64,000 nt of DNA from Toxonevra muliebris (lineage: Eukaryota > Arthropoda > Insecta > Diptera > Pallopteridae): assembly GCA_963691655.1 (NCBI GenBank), contig OY829326.1, positions 19,642,878 to 19,706,877 on the forward strand. Reading direction: 5' to 3'. Below the pieces are notes generated by a model that was not told where the DNA came from, did not search any database, and saw only the letters and a list, made by a program, of their open reading frames with translations. Numbering within the stretch: the stretch's first letter is position 1; every line of letters starts with the position of its first letter. Both the position numbers and the translations under genes were made by a program. Positions 35,868 through 48,204 of the stretch are shown in pieces.

Positions 35868-38770
35868 TGTGCCAACATATTCACAGGTGTATATAATCAA
35901 TACCATCATCATTGAACCACCAATGGTAATCATCATCAGCAGCGCGTACTTCAAACTTCTTTTCATCTTTCTTCGGTGTTTTTTGTAAAAACTGATTTTT
36001 TTCTTCTTCTTCTTCTTCATTTATTAATATTTTTATTTTTTATCTACAAATATTTACTTTGACTTTGCTCAATAAATACTAATAAAATTTTGGTTAATTT
36101 TTAAGTTAATATGTTGGCTTGTTGTAGTTATTGTTGTTGCTGTGCGAGCGTTGAAGTTGTGAAGTTGAGTTGCACTTTTCTTAACTCGTTTTAAATTTTT
36201 TTTTTTTTTTTTAAGTTTTTGTTGATGCTGTTGTATTCATCTTCTTTTGCTGTTGTACTTCTCTCTAATGGATTTGTTAACAACAAAATATTTATGCAGT
36301 GACGTTTTCGTTTTTTCTCAGATTTTTTCTTTTCTGTTTTTTTTTTATTGTTTATTTTGTGGATTTGAAAATAAATACGAAATTACATAAATTAAGTGAA
36401 TTTAGCGCTTGTTTAATGTGGACTTTTGTTTTGTTTTCATTATTTATTTTGGTTTTTAAAGTATTTGTGTATGTTTATGGAATGTGCTTTTCAGTGGGTT
36501 CACTGTTTGCATATCAATTTTTAAGAGTTTTTCTCATCTTTTGAGTGCAGCATTATTGAAATGAATTATCGATTATCCATTGTTTTATGTTTGTGTTTTA
36601 TTTATTTATTTATTTTTTTTAGTTTTAAGCGGCTTTTGATTCATCAGTTTAGTAAAGCTCTTTAGATTCAAGATATTTAGTTTACAACTAATGAAACCAT
36701 AAAATTTTTAAGATCCAAGACAGATAATTTCAATTCATTAGGCTTAGATCAAGAATGTTGACTTCATACCACTTACATATATTTTTTTTAATGATTGGTC
36801 CAATTCAGCATTTCTCAATTCTTTTGCTTCTGGAACCAGTCATTCTGTTACAGTTATATTCACCTGCTAAACGCAAAAGCTATAGAATCGCAGAAAAATC
36901 CAAAAGGAAGAGAAAGCTTTTGAAAACCTTTTTTATTAATACCTCTCAATCCATGCTGAAGATTGCTTCGGTCTGAATTAAAAGAGAGCGAACCCATAAA
37001 TTTGAACTTTTTAAAACTTATGTCCACAATTTGCACTTGATTAATTTTAAATAATATTTTATTTTCCACACAAATGAGTTTGCGACAAGTTTAAAAATCG
37101 AAAAGAAGGGTAAAAATAAATATCAAAATCACGAAACAATTCAATGTGTCTCGTGTATTAGACATAAACGTGCTGCAAATATACATACTCTGGTATATAA
37201 ATATATGTATATAGATACACAACACTAAAAAAAACAACAAAAAAACAGGAAAAGGGAAGCCTGTTGAGTGGCACAAAGTTATTTCCGATGTCAGTTTATA
37301 AAATCAAATAAAAGAGGCAGAAATAAAGACAAAGACAATATAAAGAAGTAAAACAAAACCTGCACAAAGTTACTTAAATTCCGCACTATGACAGACTAAA
37401 GTCATTTGCAGACACAAGTTTACTTTTGTGGTTGTTGTTGTTGTTGGGATATTGTCCTGCTTGTTTGTATGATATTTTGTTGTGAATTTGTTTAACGTCT
37501 TGGTATATGGCTTTGGTATTTTGTTATTTGGTTTTGTTTGCTGCTGTTGCAAACATTTTTTTTTTTTTGTTTTACAATTTTGTTGGCATTTAAAAATGAG
37601 CTTCATGCCGCAAAAGGCGCACACTCTGGCAGCAGCAACATATTACCTTCAAACGCCTCCTCAATATATATTGACAGTATAAAAATTGAAATCACCTTTT
37701 AACGAAGAAGAGAAAGAGGACAAAAAAAAAGAAGACTAAGGCTTTAGCTATAGACTGCATACAACAACAATAACAACACTATCAAATGCCAACTCTCTTG
37801 CTATTCTTTTACCGCTCTTTCTCTTCTCAACCTGTCGCTTCACTCACTTGATAGTGAGAGTGCCTACATATGCTAGTGTATTAAAGGATTGAGAATGCAA
37901 TTCAAGTACATATCTACAAAAAATAAAACAACAACAAAATAGAAGAGAAATGTGAAAAAAAACTTTACACAAAAAATAATCTGAATCCGAATGCATTGCA
38001 GCAATTGCGAAAAGGGACGTCGTCATCAAAGAGGAAGAGCATGCAGAAATGCAAAACAAAACGAAAAAAAAAATTGAGAAAGGAAGAAAGAAAAAACGAT
38101 TGAAAAATCAAATCAAAATCCGGTCGCTCGCGTTTTATATGACGTCGACGACGATGACGACGTGTGGAATGAAGTAAATTGATACTTTGAAAGCGGTGCA
38201 TGGTTCCCACGTTTCAATTTGGTGTTGGTGTTGGTGTTCGTACAGCTCAAAGACGATGACAACAACAAGCACTCTCAAGCTCTGCCTTGTACTTGGATGA
38301 ATGGACTATTGTGGTTTGGTTTTTTTGTTTTATTTTTATATTTTGCAAAAGGATATGTTTGCATTAAGAATCTTATTAACCACAATATGTGTATATGCTT
38401 AAGAAGAGAAGACCAGATGAAAAGAAGGAAGCAAGAGCAACTGCTACGGGAACAAGTTAAAACTCCCACAACTTTTATAGCCGTTTTTGATGATCACTTT
38501 AAGCTTTTTTTTTTTTTTGTTTATTCCATTCTTGATGATGATGATGACGACAATGATCATGTTGCTTTATTGGCTTCTTTCACTCGCTTATTTTATACAA
38601 CATTGAAACCGCAAATAAACACAGAACAGCATGTTTCAGTTTTCTGTTTAGACTTCTCTGCATATCTTTTTCAGTTTAATAAATTCCACGGAAGGTTTAT
38701 GAGAATTTTTATAGCATTTACCTAAACATCCAAATCGCATATTATAGACAAATATTGGTTCCTTTTACCA
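35868..38770. other. Host-like non-coding DNA
   Basis: TTC-rich and poly(T) runs near 36000 and 36200, CAA/CAG repeats, and a TATATGACGTCGACGACGAT block near 38138 with overlapping open frames on both strands (38219-38725 +). None resembles a known protein. Confidence 0.5.
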
Positions 38771-38862
38771 GTGACCTTTGTAAAAGTTGTCGCTTTGAGG
38801 AGGATGAGTTAAATGCCCATTACCACTCCTCTGCTCTACAAAACCAAAATAAAGTTAATCAT
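38771..38862 (+). pseudogene. Possible LINE C-terminal Cys/His fragment
   Basis: DLCKSCRFEEDELNAHYHSS resembles the knuckle region (C-x2-C then acidic run then H) of the RNase H-type LINEs seen elsewhere in the window. It is only about 30 codons long, so the call is weak. Confidence 0.35.
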
Positions 38863-39096
38863 TTTCTCTTTTACACGTTAAGTAACTTGTTTTAGATTCC
38901 TTATAAACTTATTTGTTTCATATTAGGTAAAAAGGCGAAGTTTTATTCGAGTTCCTTCTTTTTGATTAGTGATTCAATACGAAGTCGAATATTTTGCGAC
39001 ATTACCGACTTCTGTGAAAGAGAAATAAAGACAAAGAGCAAACATTTGGTATAGCAACAGAACAAATTCAAATTGTGTTTTTTTCTTAGTCCACGG

Positions 39097-40354
39097 TAGT
39101 ATCCGACCGATTACTCGGCTTCGGTTCTTCGGCTATTCGGCCTAAAATTGCACCTTCGGCTTCTGCAAAAAAATGGCCGAAATCTTGCCCGAAGTATTTT
39201 GCCGCAGCCGAAGATTATAAGCATTTTATTTTATAATAATTTTTACTATAGATTGGCAGTAGGAATTTATACAAATAAATAAATGTGAAGTGGTTATATA
39301 AAGTATTTACATTACAATTTCTGTGTTATATTTTCTCCGTTTGCTTGTTCCATTTTTAATTTTGAAGTAACCCACAGATTTACAACAGTACAAACAGTAA
39401 TCAGTGATTTTTTTTAACGAACAACCTGCTGTAGCTAATACAATTAGAGGTAGCAGAAGCAAGCCAAACTTTTTTTCTTTATAAGGAAGACTTGAAACGT
39501 ATTGAAAAGAAGCGTGAATTGTTAGAGAAGCCGACATTTTCCATTACTGGCGCTTCACTTCTTTTTTTGCTTTCAAGTAGGTCAAAAAAATTTAAATTTC
39601 CCCAGCTTTTAAAAAAATGCATTAGTTATGTGTTATTATGATGTTAGCGACAGTTAAAGTCAAAATTTGTCAAAAACAGCAAAATTAATTAAGTATTTTG
39701 TTTGAATTTGAGATAAAAATAAATAAAATACTTCCCTTCATACTTGCCAATAATTTTTTATACAAAATATTTATGTAGTAATTAAAAAAAAATTGATAAA
39801 AAGTTTATTCAACAATAAATACTTTTTGGCATTCAGCTTTTCCGGCTTCATAAAACCACACCCATTAAATTTTTTAGGGTTTTGAGATCAGATTTATGCT
39901 TTTTACATTCAAATTTATCAATCCCAATTTTTTTTAAATCAATCAAAAATTTGGGAACTACAGGGTTCTGGTTCCGGCTATAGGTCTATCGATTAATACG
40001 CTGACTTTTTTTTGACACAGGTTTCATTAAACGACAGTCGTTCTACAGATATAAAGTCGATGTAACTGTATATTTTGACGTAAACAAATTTTTAAATGAT
40101 TCTTGAAATAAATAATATTTGTCAGCTCCTTCGACAGTGAACAGTAATTTAGTGTTACTGGTCAGTTTTTTATTTGGAGTATCTACTATTTATATTTTTC
40201 TGTATATATTTGAAAATACATAGCTGGAAAAAATTTACTTTCAGATTTTTATTTTTTATATTTTAAAAATCCTTCAGTCTTCGGCTTCGGCCGAAGGTTA
40301 GATGAATGGCCGAAGTTCGGCTTCGGCCAAAAAATCACCTTCGGTCGGTCACTA
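39097..40354. mobile_element. Non-autonomous hAT-like element
   Basis: The ends are TAGTATCCGACCGA (39097) and TCGGTCGGTCACTA (to 40354), inverted with few mismatches. The flanking octamers GTCCACGG (39089-39096) and GTCCATGG (40355-40362) form an 8-bp target duplication with one change, as in hAT. Both subterminal regions are packed with CGGCTTCGGC-type words that can fold on each other. No transposase frame was found in 1,258 bp. A further CGGCTTCGG block at 40,584-40,625 lies outside the element and may be a fragment of a relative. Confidence 0.75.
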
Positions 40355-40650
40355 GTCCATGGTCCATGGCGTTAAATATATGTATTAAGTAGAATTGGCT
40401 TTATCAAAAGAGAGCTAAAAATGCAGAAAGAACGTAATTCGTATAGGAACAAATGAAATTCAAATCGTTGTTGTTTTTTCGATAATCTAACAAACATTAA
40501 AATGCAATGAGCACGCAATTAGTATAAGAACAAACTTTTGTGGGTTTTTAGACCATTGAATAGTTCTGAAGATTTTTTTTTTGCTAAGATTTCGGCTTCG
40601 GTTCTATGCATGGTCGGCTTCGCTGGAAGAGAGATCGATACATTACATTG

Positions 40651-41130
40651 CATTATTATTATTTTGGAGATGTGCACCGTGTCCTAAAGAACTATTGTGC
40701 CCCTTTCGACGATTATAGTATTATCATAGTATAGTATTCCTATGACCCCTATAATCCTTAAAGGGTTATAGTATTTCTATAAGTCCTATACCCGTTATGA
40801 ATTTTAGTATAAAGCCTATTTCTAAGTTCTTCAGAATGCCGTCTGGTATTTGGTGATCTTCCAAGTACGTTTTCCGACTTTCCGTAAGCGAAGGACATTG
40901 TTCTAGAATGTGTTTTGGAGTTTCTGTTTCCTACACACAAAATCTACATAACTCATTATTACACGTTTTCAGGTTTGTCAGGTGATAGTTCAGATTGCAA
41001 TGCCCTGTCAGAATACCTGTATATAATTCTCTGATTATTTTTTGATAAATTCATACATACCTTAAATCTTTTTAAATGAGTTTTTGATTGTTCTATTCCT
41101 GGTACATTATCCCAGTATGATGTTCGCAGT
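40651..41130 (-). mobile_element. RNase H-type LINE, 3' fragment with ATT tail
   Basis: The minus-strand 3' fragment ends in AAT repeats (40651-40663 read in reverse). GAGATCRATACAT occurs at both sides (40631-40643 and 41131-41143, one mismatch), a candidate 13-bp target duplication. A second repeat pair, TGGAAGAGAGATC at 40624-40636 and 41162-41174, also brackets it. Confidence 0.65.
40762..41128 (-). pseudogene. LINE ORF2 C-terminal region (broken)
   Basis: Starts at SYWDNVPGIEQSKTHLKRF, followed by LSKNNQRIIYR, a frame change, NELCRFCV (knuckle cysteines), a stop, then KHILEQCPSLTESR and the tail IPDGILKNLEI. The order matches the extreme C-terminus of RNase H-type LINE ORF2 proteins. 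Stops and at least one frameshift make it inactive. Confidence 0.7.
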
Positions 41131-41174
41131 GAGATCAATACATATAACCAGTAAATTTCATTGGAAGAGAGATC

Positions 41175-43355
41175 AAGACAGAGAGGAACAAACAAAAATA
41201 AAGTTTTGAAAAGGTTAAGGGGAAAAACCGTTTGTCAAAGTTTAATCAGCTTTTTTGTGCCCAAACCATTGCAATAGGAGCACAAATAATTTTGGAGTTA
41301 ATAATTTTTAACAGCAGGAATTTTCAAAAATTAAATCTATAGAAGAAACAAGACACTTGTCTTCAGCTTCACTTGCTCATTAGCAGGCTCTTAAATTGCA
41401 TCCAAAGCAAAACATCACTAAAGATCAATTGGAAAATTTTATAAAACTTCGAATCTTCTAATAAATATTTTTGTCGATTAATGACAACAAATTAGTTCAA
41501 ATTAAAAATTAATTTCCTACTACTTCCGGTAGTTTAGAGTTTTTTTTTCTATGATATTTCCTATTGATTGCATGCAATCAAAACAAATCAGAATACCAAT
41601 TTCGATTAATCATTTCTTCCGTTGCCAGCAGCTAATCATTCAATAACCCCACACTAAAAAAAAGAAGAAAACGATACAATTGATTATTAACAAATTATTA
41701 AATAATAAATACAATCATACAATAATTTGTGTAATATCATCATGCATTAATGCTGTGTGTGTTGTTCTTGTTGGTTGGTTGCATTTAATACTTTCTTTCC
41801 GTTTTTGTTAAAATTCCAACATATCATCTTGCTAACAAACATACACACACGCATACATGTCTGCACCTTCTTCGTTACCTATGCATTTTTTATAATTTTG
41901 AGTTTATAAAACTATCTATATATATATATTTATTCTTAATAGAATTTCACCTGATTTGTTTTTTAGTTCAAATCATGTAGCAACAACAAGAACACAGAAC
42001 GCATGCATTACAGATTTAGAGTCTGGTAAAATAAAACAAAAAAAAAAAAAAAACAGCACAGCTTAGAGGTTTTTTTTCACTGTGTATGAGTACATTACAA
42101 ATACCGCGCGTCACTTGTACGTCGAGCAAGAGGATACATTTTTATCGCTTAGAACCGCAGATACTTTACGTATGTCATTCATCGGCGCGTAAAGTGCCAA
42201 GCAAGCGGGTGTGTGAGTCTGCTCGTATGTTTGTGTCTGCGTTTGTGTGCTTGTTCTTTTTATTCATTTTTTTTTCTTAACTGACTTTTGATTGTAATTG
42301 TTGTTGTTGTTGGCGGCGTCGGCGGTATTGAAGATGATGTTCTCTGCTATAGCTATAGCTGCTTGCTTTGCTAGTCTTCTTCTGCTAGCTGGATTCTGCT
42401 GGTGGCCGGTTTGACAGGTGTTTCTTGCTTTGTGCTCCACTGTGCTTTTCGCGTTGCTTTCGATATGAGATTTTTGTCTTTTGTGTGTTGTTTAAGTGTA
42501 CATTTGTATGTGCTTTTTTTCCTCTAGCTTCAGCTGCGAGCGCGCTAAGTGTCTTTGCTGTGTTGTTCTCTGTAGCGTGATTCTTGTGTTGTTTTCGTTT
42601 TACTGTTGGCGTTGTTGCTGTATTGCCGACGCACATTGCAACTTATTCTGATATAAAATGAAATTTCTTTTGATTTTTTTTTTCGTTTTCGGGATTTTAT
42701 TTAAATTTTTTGTTTTTTTGTCGTTTTTACTTAAATATGTGTGTTTTTAGTTTAATGTGCATTTTTTTTTGTTTGTCTTTGTGCATGTGACTTGTTTTAT
42801 TTTTCGTATACAAGTTTTTTTTATTTTTATTTTTGTTTCTTTTTTTTTGTATTTTTGATTTTATTTTAGTATTTAACTTTTATTTTTTTGAATTATGACT
42901 TATCGATCTCGCATTGATCGCGTCGTCGCATCTCAAATATCACATAGTAGTTAGTGAATTTTTGCTGGCAGGCAAGCAATCACAGGTAGTGCAGCATCAT
43001 TAGCTTTGACTTTTATCTCGCAGTCTCTCATGAATTGATGAGACTATAACAAGATTTTATGAACTGGATTGATAAGTAAGCAGAAATGCCGACCGGTCGC
43101 GAAACGATCGATGAATTCATACGACAAGTTGTCTGTCGCTTACTTAATTGTATTGAAAGAAAAAAAACTAAATATTTATTTTTATCGATTTGCTGCTGTT
43201 GAAGTAAATGAAGTTAATAAAAATCGTAAAGATTTTTGCATAAAACAAAAAAAAAAGGGCAATTGCTTAAAGAATTTTATGTTTTCTTACACTATTCAGC
43301 ATAAAAAATTGCCGACAACATAAAATTTTCGAAAACTCGCTAATATTTGAATTGT
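41175..43355. other. Host-like DNA with a GC-richer block
   Basis: 42080-42640 and 42900-43140 have higher GC and CpG content than the surroundings, with GTT/GTC runs. Open frames (42086-42280 +, 42385-42636 -) show no known domains. These blocks could be host untranslated or regulatory sequence. Confidence 0.45.
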
Positions 43356-43540
43356 TTAACCTTTATGTCAACAGCAGAAAAATTATATGTACGTCAACAG
43401 TAGCGTACCCGAGTATGCACGTACATTTTGTTGGGGAAATGACATGGTGTTGTGACAAAAATGCGAATATTTAACGCATTTCTTTTAATCTGCCTAACTT
43501 TTTATTGTTAAGTTCTTGAAAAATATATTTATTTTAAGTA

Positions 43541-44596
43541 AGGAGTGAGATTGAAAAAATCTTAACACACGTTTTACCAAATAATTTTTTTTGGGTGTAA
43601 AATTTAAAAATTTCTTTGATTTAGTTATCTTTGAAAAATATGTCAGTTGTTATTTTTAATGACAAACATGTTGATTTATTGTGAGTTTGATCAAAATGAG
43701 TGAAGAAAAAGAAGTACATCTTAAAATTATTAAAAATTTTCAAAAAAATCCAAATTGGTCCTACAAAAAAAGAATTGAAGGTCTGCCGTCAAACTGTTTC
43801 CAATATTATTAAACAGTTTCAGGAGAATTTGACCATCGATAGGAAACCTGGTTCGGGAAGAAAACAAGGACCACATGATATTCGGAAAGCCAAGAAATTA
43901 GAAAGCATATTGAAAAGATCTCCAAACACATCTGGTAGAAAAGCTGACCGGTTAGCCCAGTGCGAGAAGTTAAAGCCAATGCAGGTTTGAAAACATACAA
44001 AGTCCCAAAAGTCGAAGAACAATTTAGAATCCAAAAGCAGACAAAATTTCCTAAAAAATTCCTGGTATGGCAAGCTATATGCAGTTGCGGCAAAAGAAGC
44101 AAGTTATTGGTTACAGTGGACTCTATAAATACCGAAATATAGCACAATGTGTCCATCTATTTTTGACCCAATTTGGCAGCTTGTCACTATGGCAAGAATG
44201 CTCTGGAGTGGTACAAAAATAATAACATAATTTTTGGCCCAAAAGAGAGGCCAATCCTCCAAATTGTCCAGAGCTAAGACCAGTTTAGAGATATTGGACT
44301 CTTGTGAAAAGAAACTTAAAGAGCACAAAAAAGGTGTCCCAAAATATCAAAAATTTTAAAAGGAGATGAGCAAACGGCTCCAAAAAGGTGTCTGAAACAA
44401 CTATCAAATCTCTAATGGAAGGCTTACCAAAAAAGGTCCACGAGTTCATAAATAGTGGTTAGAACTATAAAAGTTATATTTTTCTGTAATTTGTCAAATA
44501 TTATCAATTAAATAAAAAAAGAATCAAAACTCTAAGATCAACCGTTTAAAAATTATTGAATTTTATATATGTTAAGATTTTTTCGGTCTCATTCCT
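43541..44596 (+). mobile_element. Tc1/mariner-type (ITmD37E-like) relic nested in piggyBac
   Basis: Left end AGGAGTGAGATTGAAAAAAT continues CTTAACA (to 43567) and is mirrored at the right (44570-44596) with three mismatches. TA is on both sides (43539-43540, 44597-44598). The 1,056-bp length is short because the transposase gene has an internal deletion. Family placement rests on transposase motifs and is tentative. Confidence 0.8.
43696..44462 (+). pseudogene. ITmD37E-like transposase (broken)
   Basis: ATG at 43696 begins MSEEKEVHLK. After a frameshift near 43770 the DNA-binding part continues with CRQTVSNIIKQF and the linker RKPGSGRK. A deletion between FRIQKQ and KKFLVWQAICSCG removes the region with the first catalytic Asp. 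Further on, PNLAACHYGKNALEWYKNN has Asn where the family has the second catalytic Asp. A degraded CPELRPVERYW-like segment (third acidic residue) and KKVHEFINSG then stop at 44460-44462. The gene is inactive. Confidence 0.75.
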
Positions 44597-44639
44597 TATG
44601 TGAAAAAAAATTTGAGAAATTAATTATTTTAAAAAAGGT

Positions 44640-45400
44640 TGTTTAGGTACATTGAGTGCGACAATTTCGTCACCAGCTACAAGTTGGCAAAAAGTTTACT
44701 GATGGACAGCAATTTATCGATGTTGGGCATAGTGAATAAAAGACGAAAATTTGTGCAACCACAATTTGCTATTCCAAAAGGACGTGCAGTGGAATCGACT
44801 ATATTTAGTTTCAGCAACAATATTACCATGTGTTCCTACATGGCGAAGAAAAATATTTCAGTTGTGGTCCTTTCAACAATGCATTACACAACCGAAGTAG
44901 AAGGTTCAAAGAAAAAGCAGCTAATGATATTAAATTACAACCAAACCAAAGGTGGCGTCGATAATAGGAATAAATGCCTGACAGGATACTTAACTAAGCG
45001 GCGAACGAATAGATGTCCTTTGGCATTCTTTTAAAATATTCTGGATGTAGCTGCCTTAACTGCGTACATAATTTACGTTGGGAACAACCCACACCTGAAG
45101 GCCTCTACAAACTGGCTAGGATGTTCTTTCATCAACTTGGTGAACAACTGGCGAATCCTTAAATAGAAGTAAGAGTCTATAGTACTTGAATACCAAGAAT
45201 ATTCTCTATAAGCAACGCCATCGAAGCAATAAACGGCGGTCCCGGTTAGGTTAATGAATGCTGCAGTGGGAGGTGAGGAAGAACGTGACAGCACCGGCGG
45301 AAATAAAACAAAGGGTAATTGCTATGTATGCGCTAAACGTCGCCCAACAAGGAAAGCCTGAACATTAAGCAAAAAACCCAAGTGTGCAGAACATTCTACT
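44640..45400 (+). pseudogene. piggyBac-like transposase, C-terminal remnant
   Basis: The first segment (44639-45034) has CDNFVTSYKLAKSLL, the DNF-x-TS catalytic Asp motif, then YNQTKGGVDNRNKC, the second conserved motif with a catalytic Asp. After a stop the same domain goes on with ILDVAALTAYIIYV and NNPHL. A Cys-rich tail CYVCAKRRPTRKA with KKPKC near 45320-45395 fits the C-terminal RING-like finger of piggyBac proteins. The N-terminal half is absent and several stops are present. Confidence 0.8.
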
Positions 45401-45731
45401 GATACGTCACAATGCATTAAATTTATTTAAAAACTTAATAATTAACAGTTTATTCATAGATTTTTGCATATTCATATACATACCCGGGTATGCAGCTGTT
45501 GACGTAAGGGGTAGAAAACGAAAAATGGTCATATCACTGGACCAGGTGGTTCAATCTCACTCAAATTTTGTAATATTATGTAAAACACTTTTTTTGAGGA
45601 TATCATGAATTTCAGGTCGATCCGACTTCTATTTTCCAAGATATAGCGATTTGAAAATGCAAAACATACCCGGGTATGTTGCTGTTGACATAAAGATTAA
45701 TGACATTTAACAATCATCCATTTAAGTTTAA

Positions 45732-46324
45732 GGGGGTATTCTACCAGAAATGGTGCGAAATATCGATGTTTTCAAATCGTTGTAAATGAAAAGCTTTTCA
45801 ATATTTTTATTCGAGGTTTTTCGCAAGTTTTTCTACAGGTTTTAAACAATAATTTTCGTTTTTAATGTTAAAAATATCTTTGTTAATAATAGTTCATTCG
45901 ACGCATCGAATCATCTAGGGAATAAGAAAAAACAATTTTCTTCAATTTAAATCAGATGTTTGAAAAAAATGACGATTTTTTATCCTGTTTCGTTTGTATT
46001 TTGCATTAAAAACATTAGCTAAACAAATGCTTTCGCCATAATCCTAGATAAGGCCATATCTATACATTTGCTTAGTAGCCTTGTAAAATTTCAAGTCAAT
46101 TGGATAAGTGGCTTTTTGTGAATCGTGTGCACCGTCCCGAAAAAAATGGTTTCGAGAAAAACGAGTTTAAAGATTTACAAACATGGTACTTACAAATGAT
46201 GTAACTTACGGTTTATCAGCGATTCCAGGACCCCCTTTTCTTTCTCATAAAACTCGTTATCTGCATCAAAAATATTAAATAAAAAAAAATCGATTTTTCG
46301 GACCATCTCGGGTAGAATACCCCC
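45732..46324. mobile_element. TTAA-flanked MITE (piggyBac type)
   Basis: GGGGGTATTCTACC (45732) and GGTAGAATACCCCC (to 46324) are perfect inverted ends. The similarity extends about 40 bp with GARATGGTSCGAAAWATCGA. TTAA is present on both sides (45728-45731, 46325-46328). There is no coding capacity. Its ends differ from those of the neighbouring piggyBac relic, so that relic was not its obvious source. Confidence 0.85.
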
Positions 46325-46328
46325 TTAA

Positions 46329-47504
46329 TCTGATTTCTGGCTAGCAGTAACAGGTTGCAGCAGACCTTTTAGGGTTTTTAATGAATTCAAAAAGTCTTTA
46401 AATCCAAGAGCAGTTGAAATATTTACCTGTTCATCTACCACCAGATAGTAAATTAAAGGCCCTTTTTATGAAAGAAGAAATTAAAATGCCCTTCTCTAAT
46501 CTTTGGATGTACAAGTACACAACAGATCGCACGCCTACATCACTCTAGGTTCACCTTACAGTAGGGTTCCTTGGACTACAGGAAGGCACAAGGCTGCTAC
46601 AAACAACAATTGATGAGGAAAATTCCTTTTTTTCAAAATCTTTGACAATTCCTAAACAATTTTCTTATATTTGTTATTATTGCCTTAGTGTACTGCCGAT
46701 TTGATTATTTGATATGTTTTTTTAGCTTTCAGATCCAGTTCTAATATCAATGTGAAGAACGACAAATTCTAAAACAGCGTATGATTTGCATCTTCACAAA
46801 AATAATGAGCAAAAAAAAGCGCTGCCACAACCTCTAATTCTATAAATTATGCTGAAAAGCAACACTCATTTTACCATTGTGTTACTGTGTTTATGTGTAG
46901 TTGCATTCTGTAGTTAAATATTTTTTATGTAAATAGAATTTAATAATTTCAAAAAATTTTAATTAGAATCTACAAGTATGTTTATAAATATTTCTTGTAG
47001 AAAGAACTTTGCAAAATATATTTTGATATTCTATTTAATTGTTTAATTACATTTTATGTGTGCATTACTTACATTAATTTTTATTATTATTTTTTTCCAT
47101 GGAATTTTGACTATAAATTTAATTTTGCGAACAAAAAGAAAAATAAAAATAAATTATTATAGCAATTAGTATGAAAAAATGGAAAAAAATAAGAAAAATA
47201 AAACACAAATCTCATAATTATAAGCAATTATAATTATTATTAGTAACAAACGCAAAAGTAGCAAGTTGCAATGGCGACAACGACAACAACTATGTCTAAG
47301 TAACGAAATGTGAAGGAAAAAAAAAAAACTAAAATTATAACATAAAACAATTTAATCCTTGACCCCCTACAAAAATACATATATAAATACATACAGAGAG
47401 AAATACATATGACTCTGTGTATGAATATGAAATTTTAGGCCACATAACTATTAGGTACAAAATAGTCAAACAAACTGGCAAAAGTGTAATGCATAAAACT
47501 CAAA
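46329..47504. other. AT-rich DNA, no recognised feature
   Basis: No gene, TIR pair or RNA structure was recognised. Confidence 0.5.
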
Positions 47505-47582
47505 TCGTCGCCGGAGAATTGATTTGGCGTATAGGTATACGAATTTGTACAGACATACGCCAAATCAATTCTCAGGCGACGA
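47505..47582. repeat. Near-perfect 28-bp hairpin
   Basis: Arms 47505-47532 (TCGTCGCCGGAGAATTGATT onward) and 47555-47582 are inverse copies with one mismatch, separated by a 22-base spacer. The arms are much more GC-rich than the flanks. It could be a miniature palindrome or a small-RNA precursor-like hairpin; neither is shown. Confidence 0.85.
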
Positions 47583-48204
47583 AATAGCGAATATACTCAT
47601 ATGTAAATTATATGAAATATAGAGTGCATGCAGATTTTTCTTTTGTAATAGCGAAATTTATAAGCGTAAAAAACAATTAAAACTACGATGAGAAAAACTT
47701 GCAACAACAAACAATTTTAACATTTCAACACGCATTTACTGCTACTACTGGGTTCGTACTTTTATAGTGAGTACAGGTTTTTTTGAAGATTTATTGTTGT
47801 TGCAATTCACCGTGTTGCCACAGCATTTTACATTTTTTCCTCCCATACCTTGTATTATTGGTGCCGCGTGTTTGTTGCCTGCCAAGCTGTGATTATATAT
47901 CAATTAACAAATAATTAGCAGGACTGGCTAAGGAAAGGAAAGAGGATGGGGAACAAATCACGGTTAAGGAAAAAGAACCAAAAAAAAAAAAAAAATATCG
48001 AAAAAATCTCAAAAAAGAAATATGTGGAAAGTTATGATTTTAATTAGAAATTATGAAATTAAAGCGAAGGAAAATTAATTTTAAAATATTTTAATAATAA
48101 TTTTATATGCAAAATTGGCATAACTGCATTATACATATATACTACAGCCATAAAGAGCTATAAAATTATTTAGAAATTGATTTCTGTATTTTTTATATTA
48201 ATTA

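Larger units (their letters stand above)
43360..45696 (+). mobile_element. piggyBac-like element with a nested transposon
   Basis: Ends CCTTTATGTCAACAGCA (43360) and TGCTGTTGACATAAAGA (to 45696, near-identical inverted) are each flanked by TTAA (43356-43359, 45697-45700), the piggyBac target duplication. CCCGAGTATG/CCCGGGTATG motifs recur inside both ends (near 43408, 45483 and 45669). The interior holds a C-terminal transposase remnant on the + strand and a Tc1/mariner-type relic inserted at 43541-44596. Subtracting that relic leaves about 1.28 kb, so the piggyBac copy has also lost its transposase N-terminus. Confidence 0.88.

Noticed and set aside
38219..38725. 168-codon open frame
   Set aside because: Mixture of poly-Phe and poly-Asp from T runs and GAT repeats; no domain.
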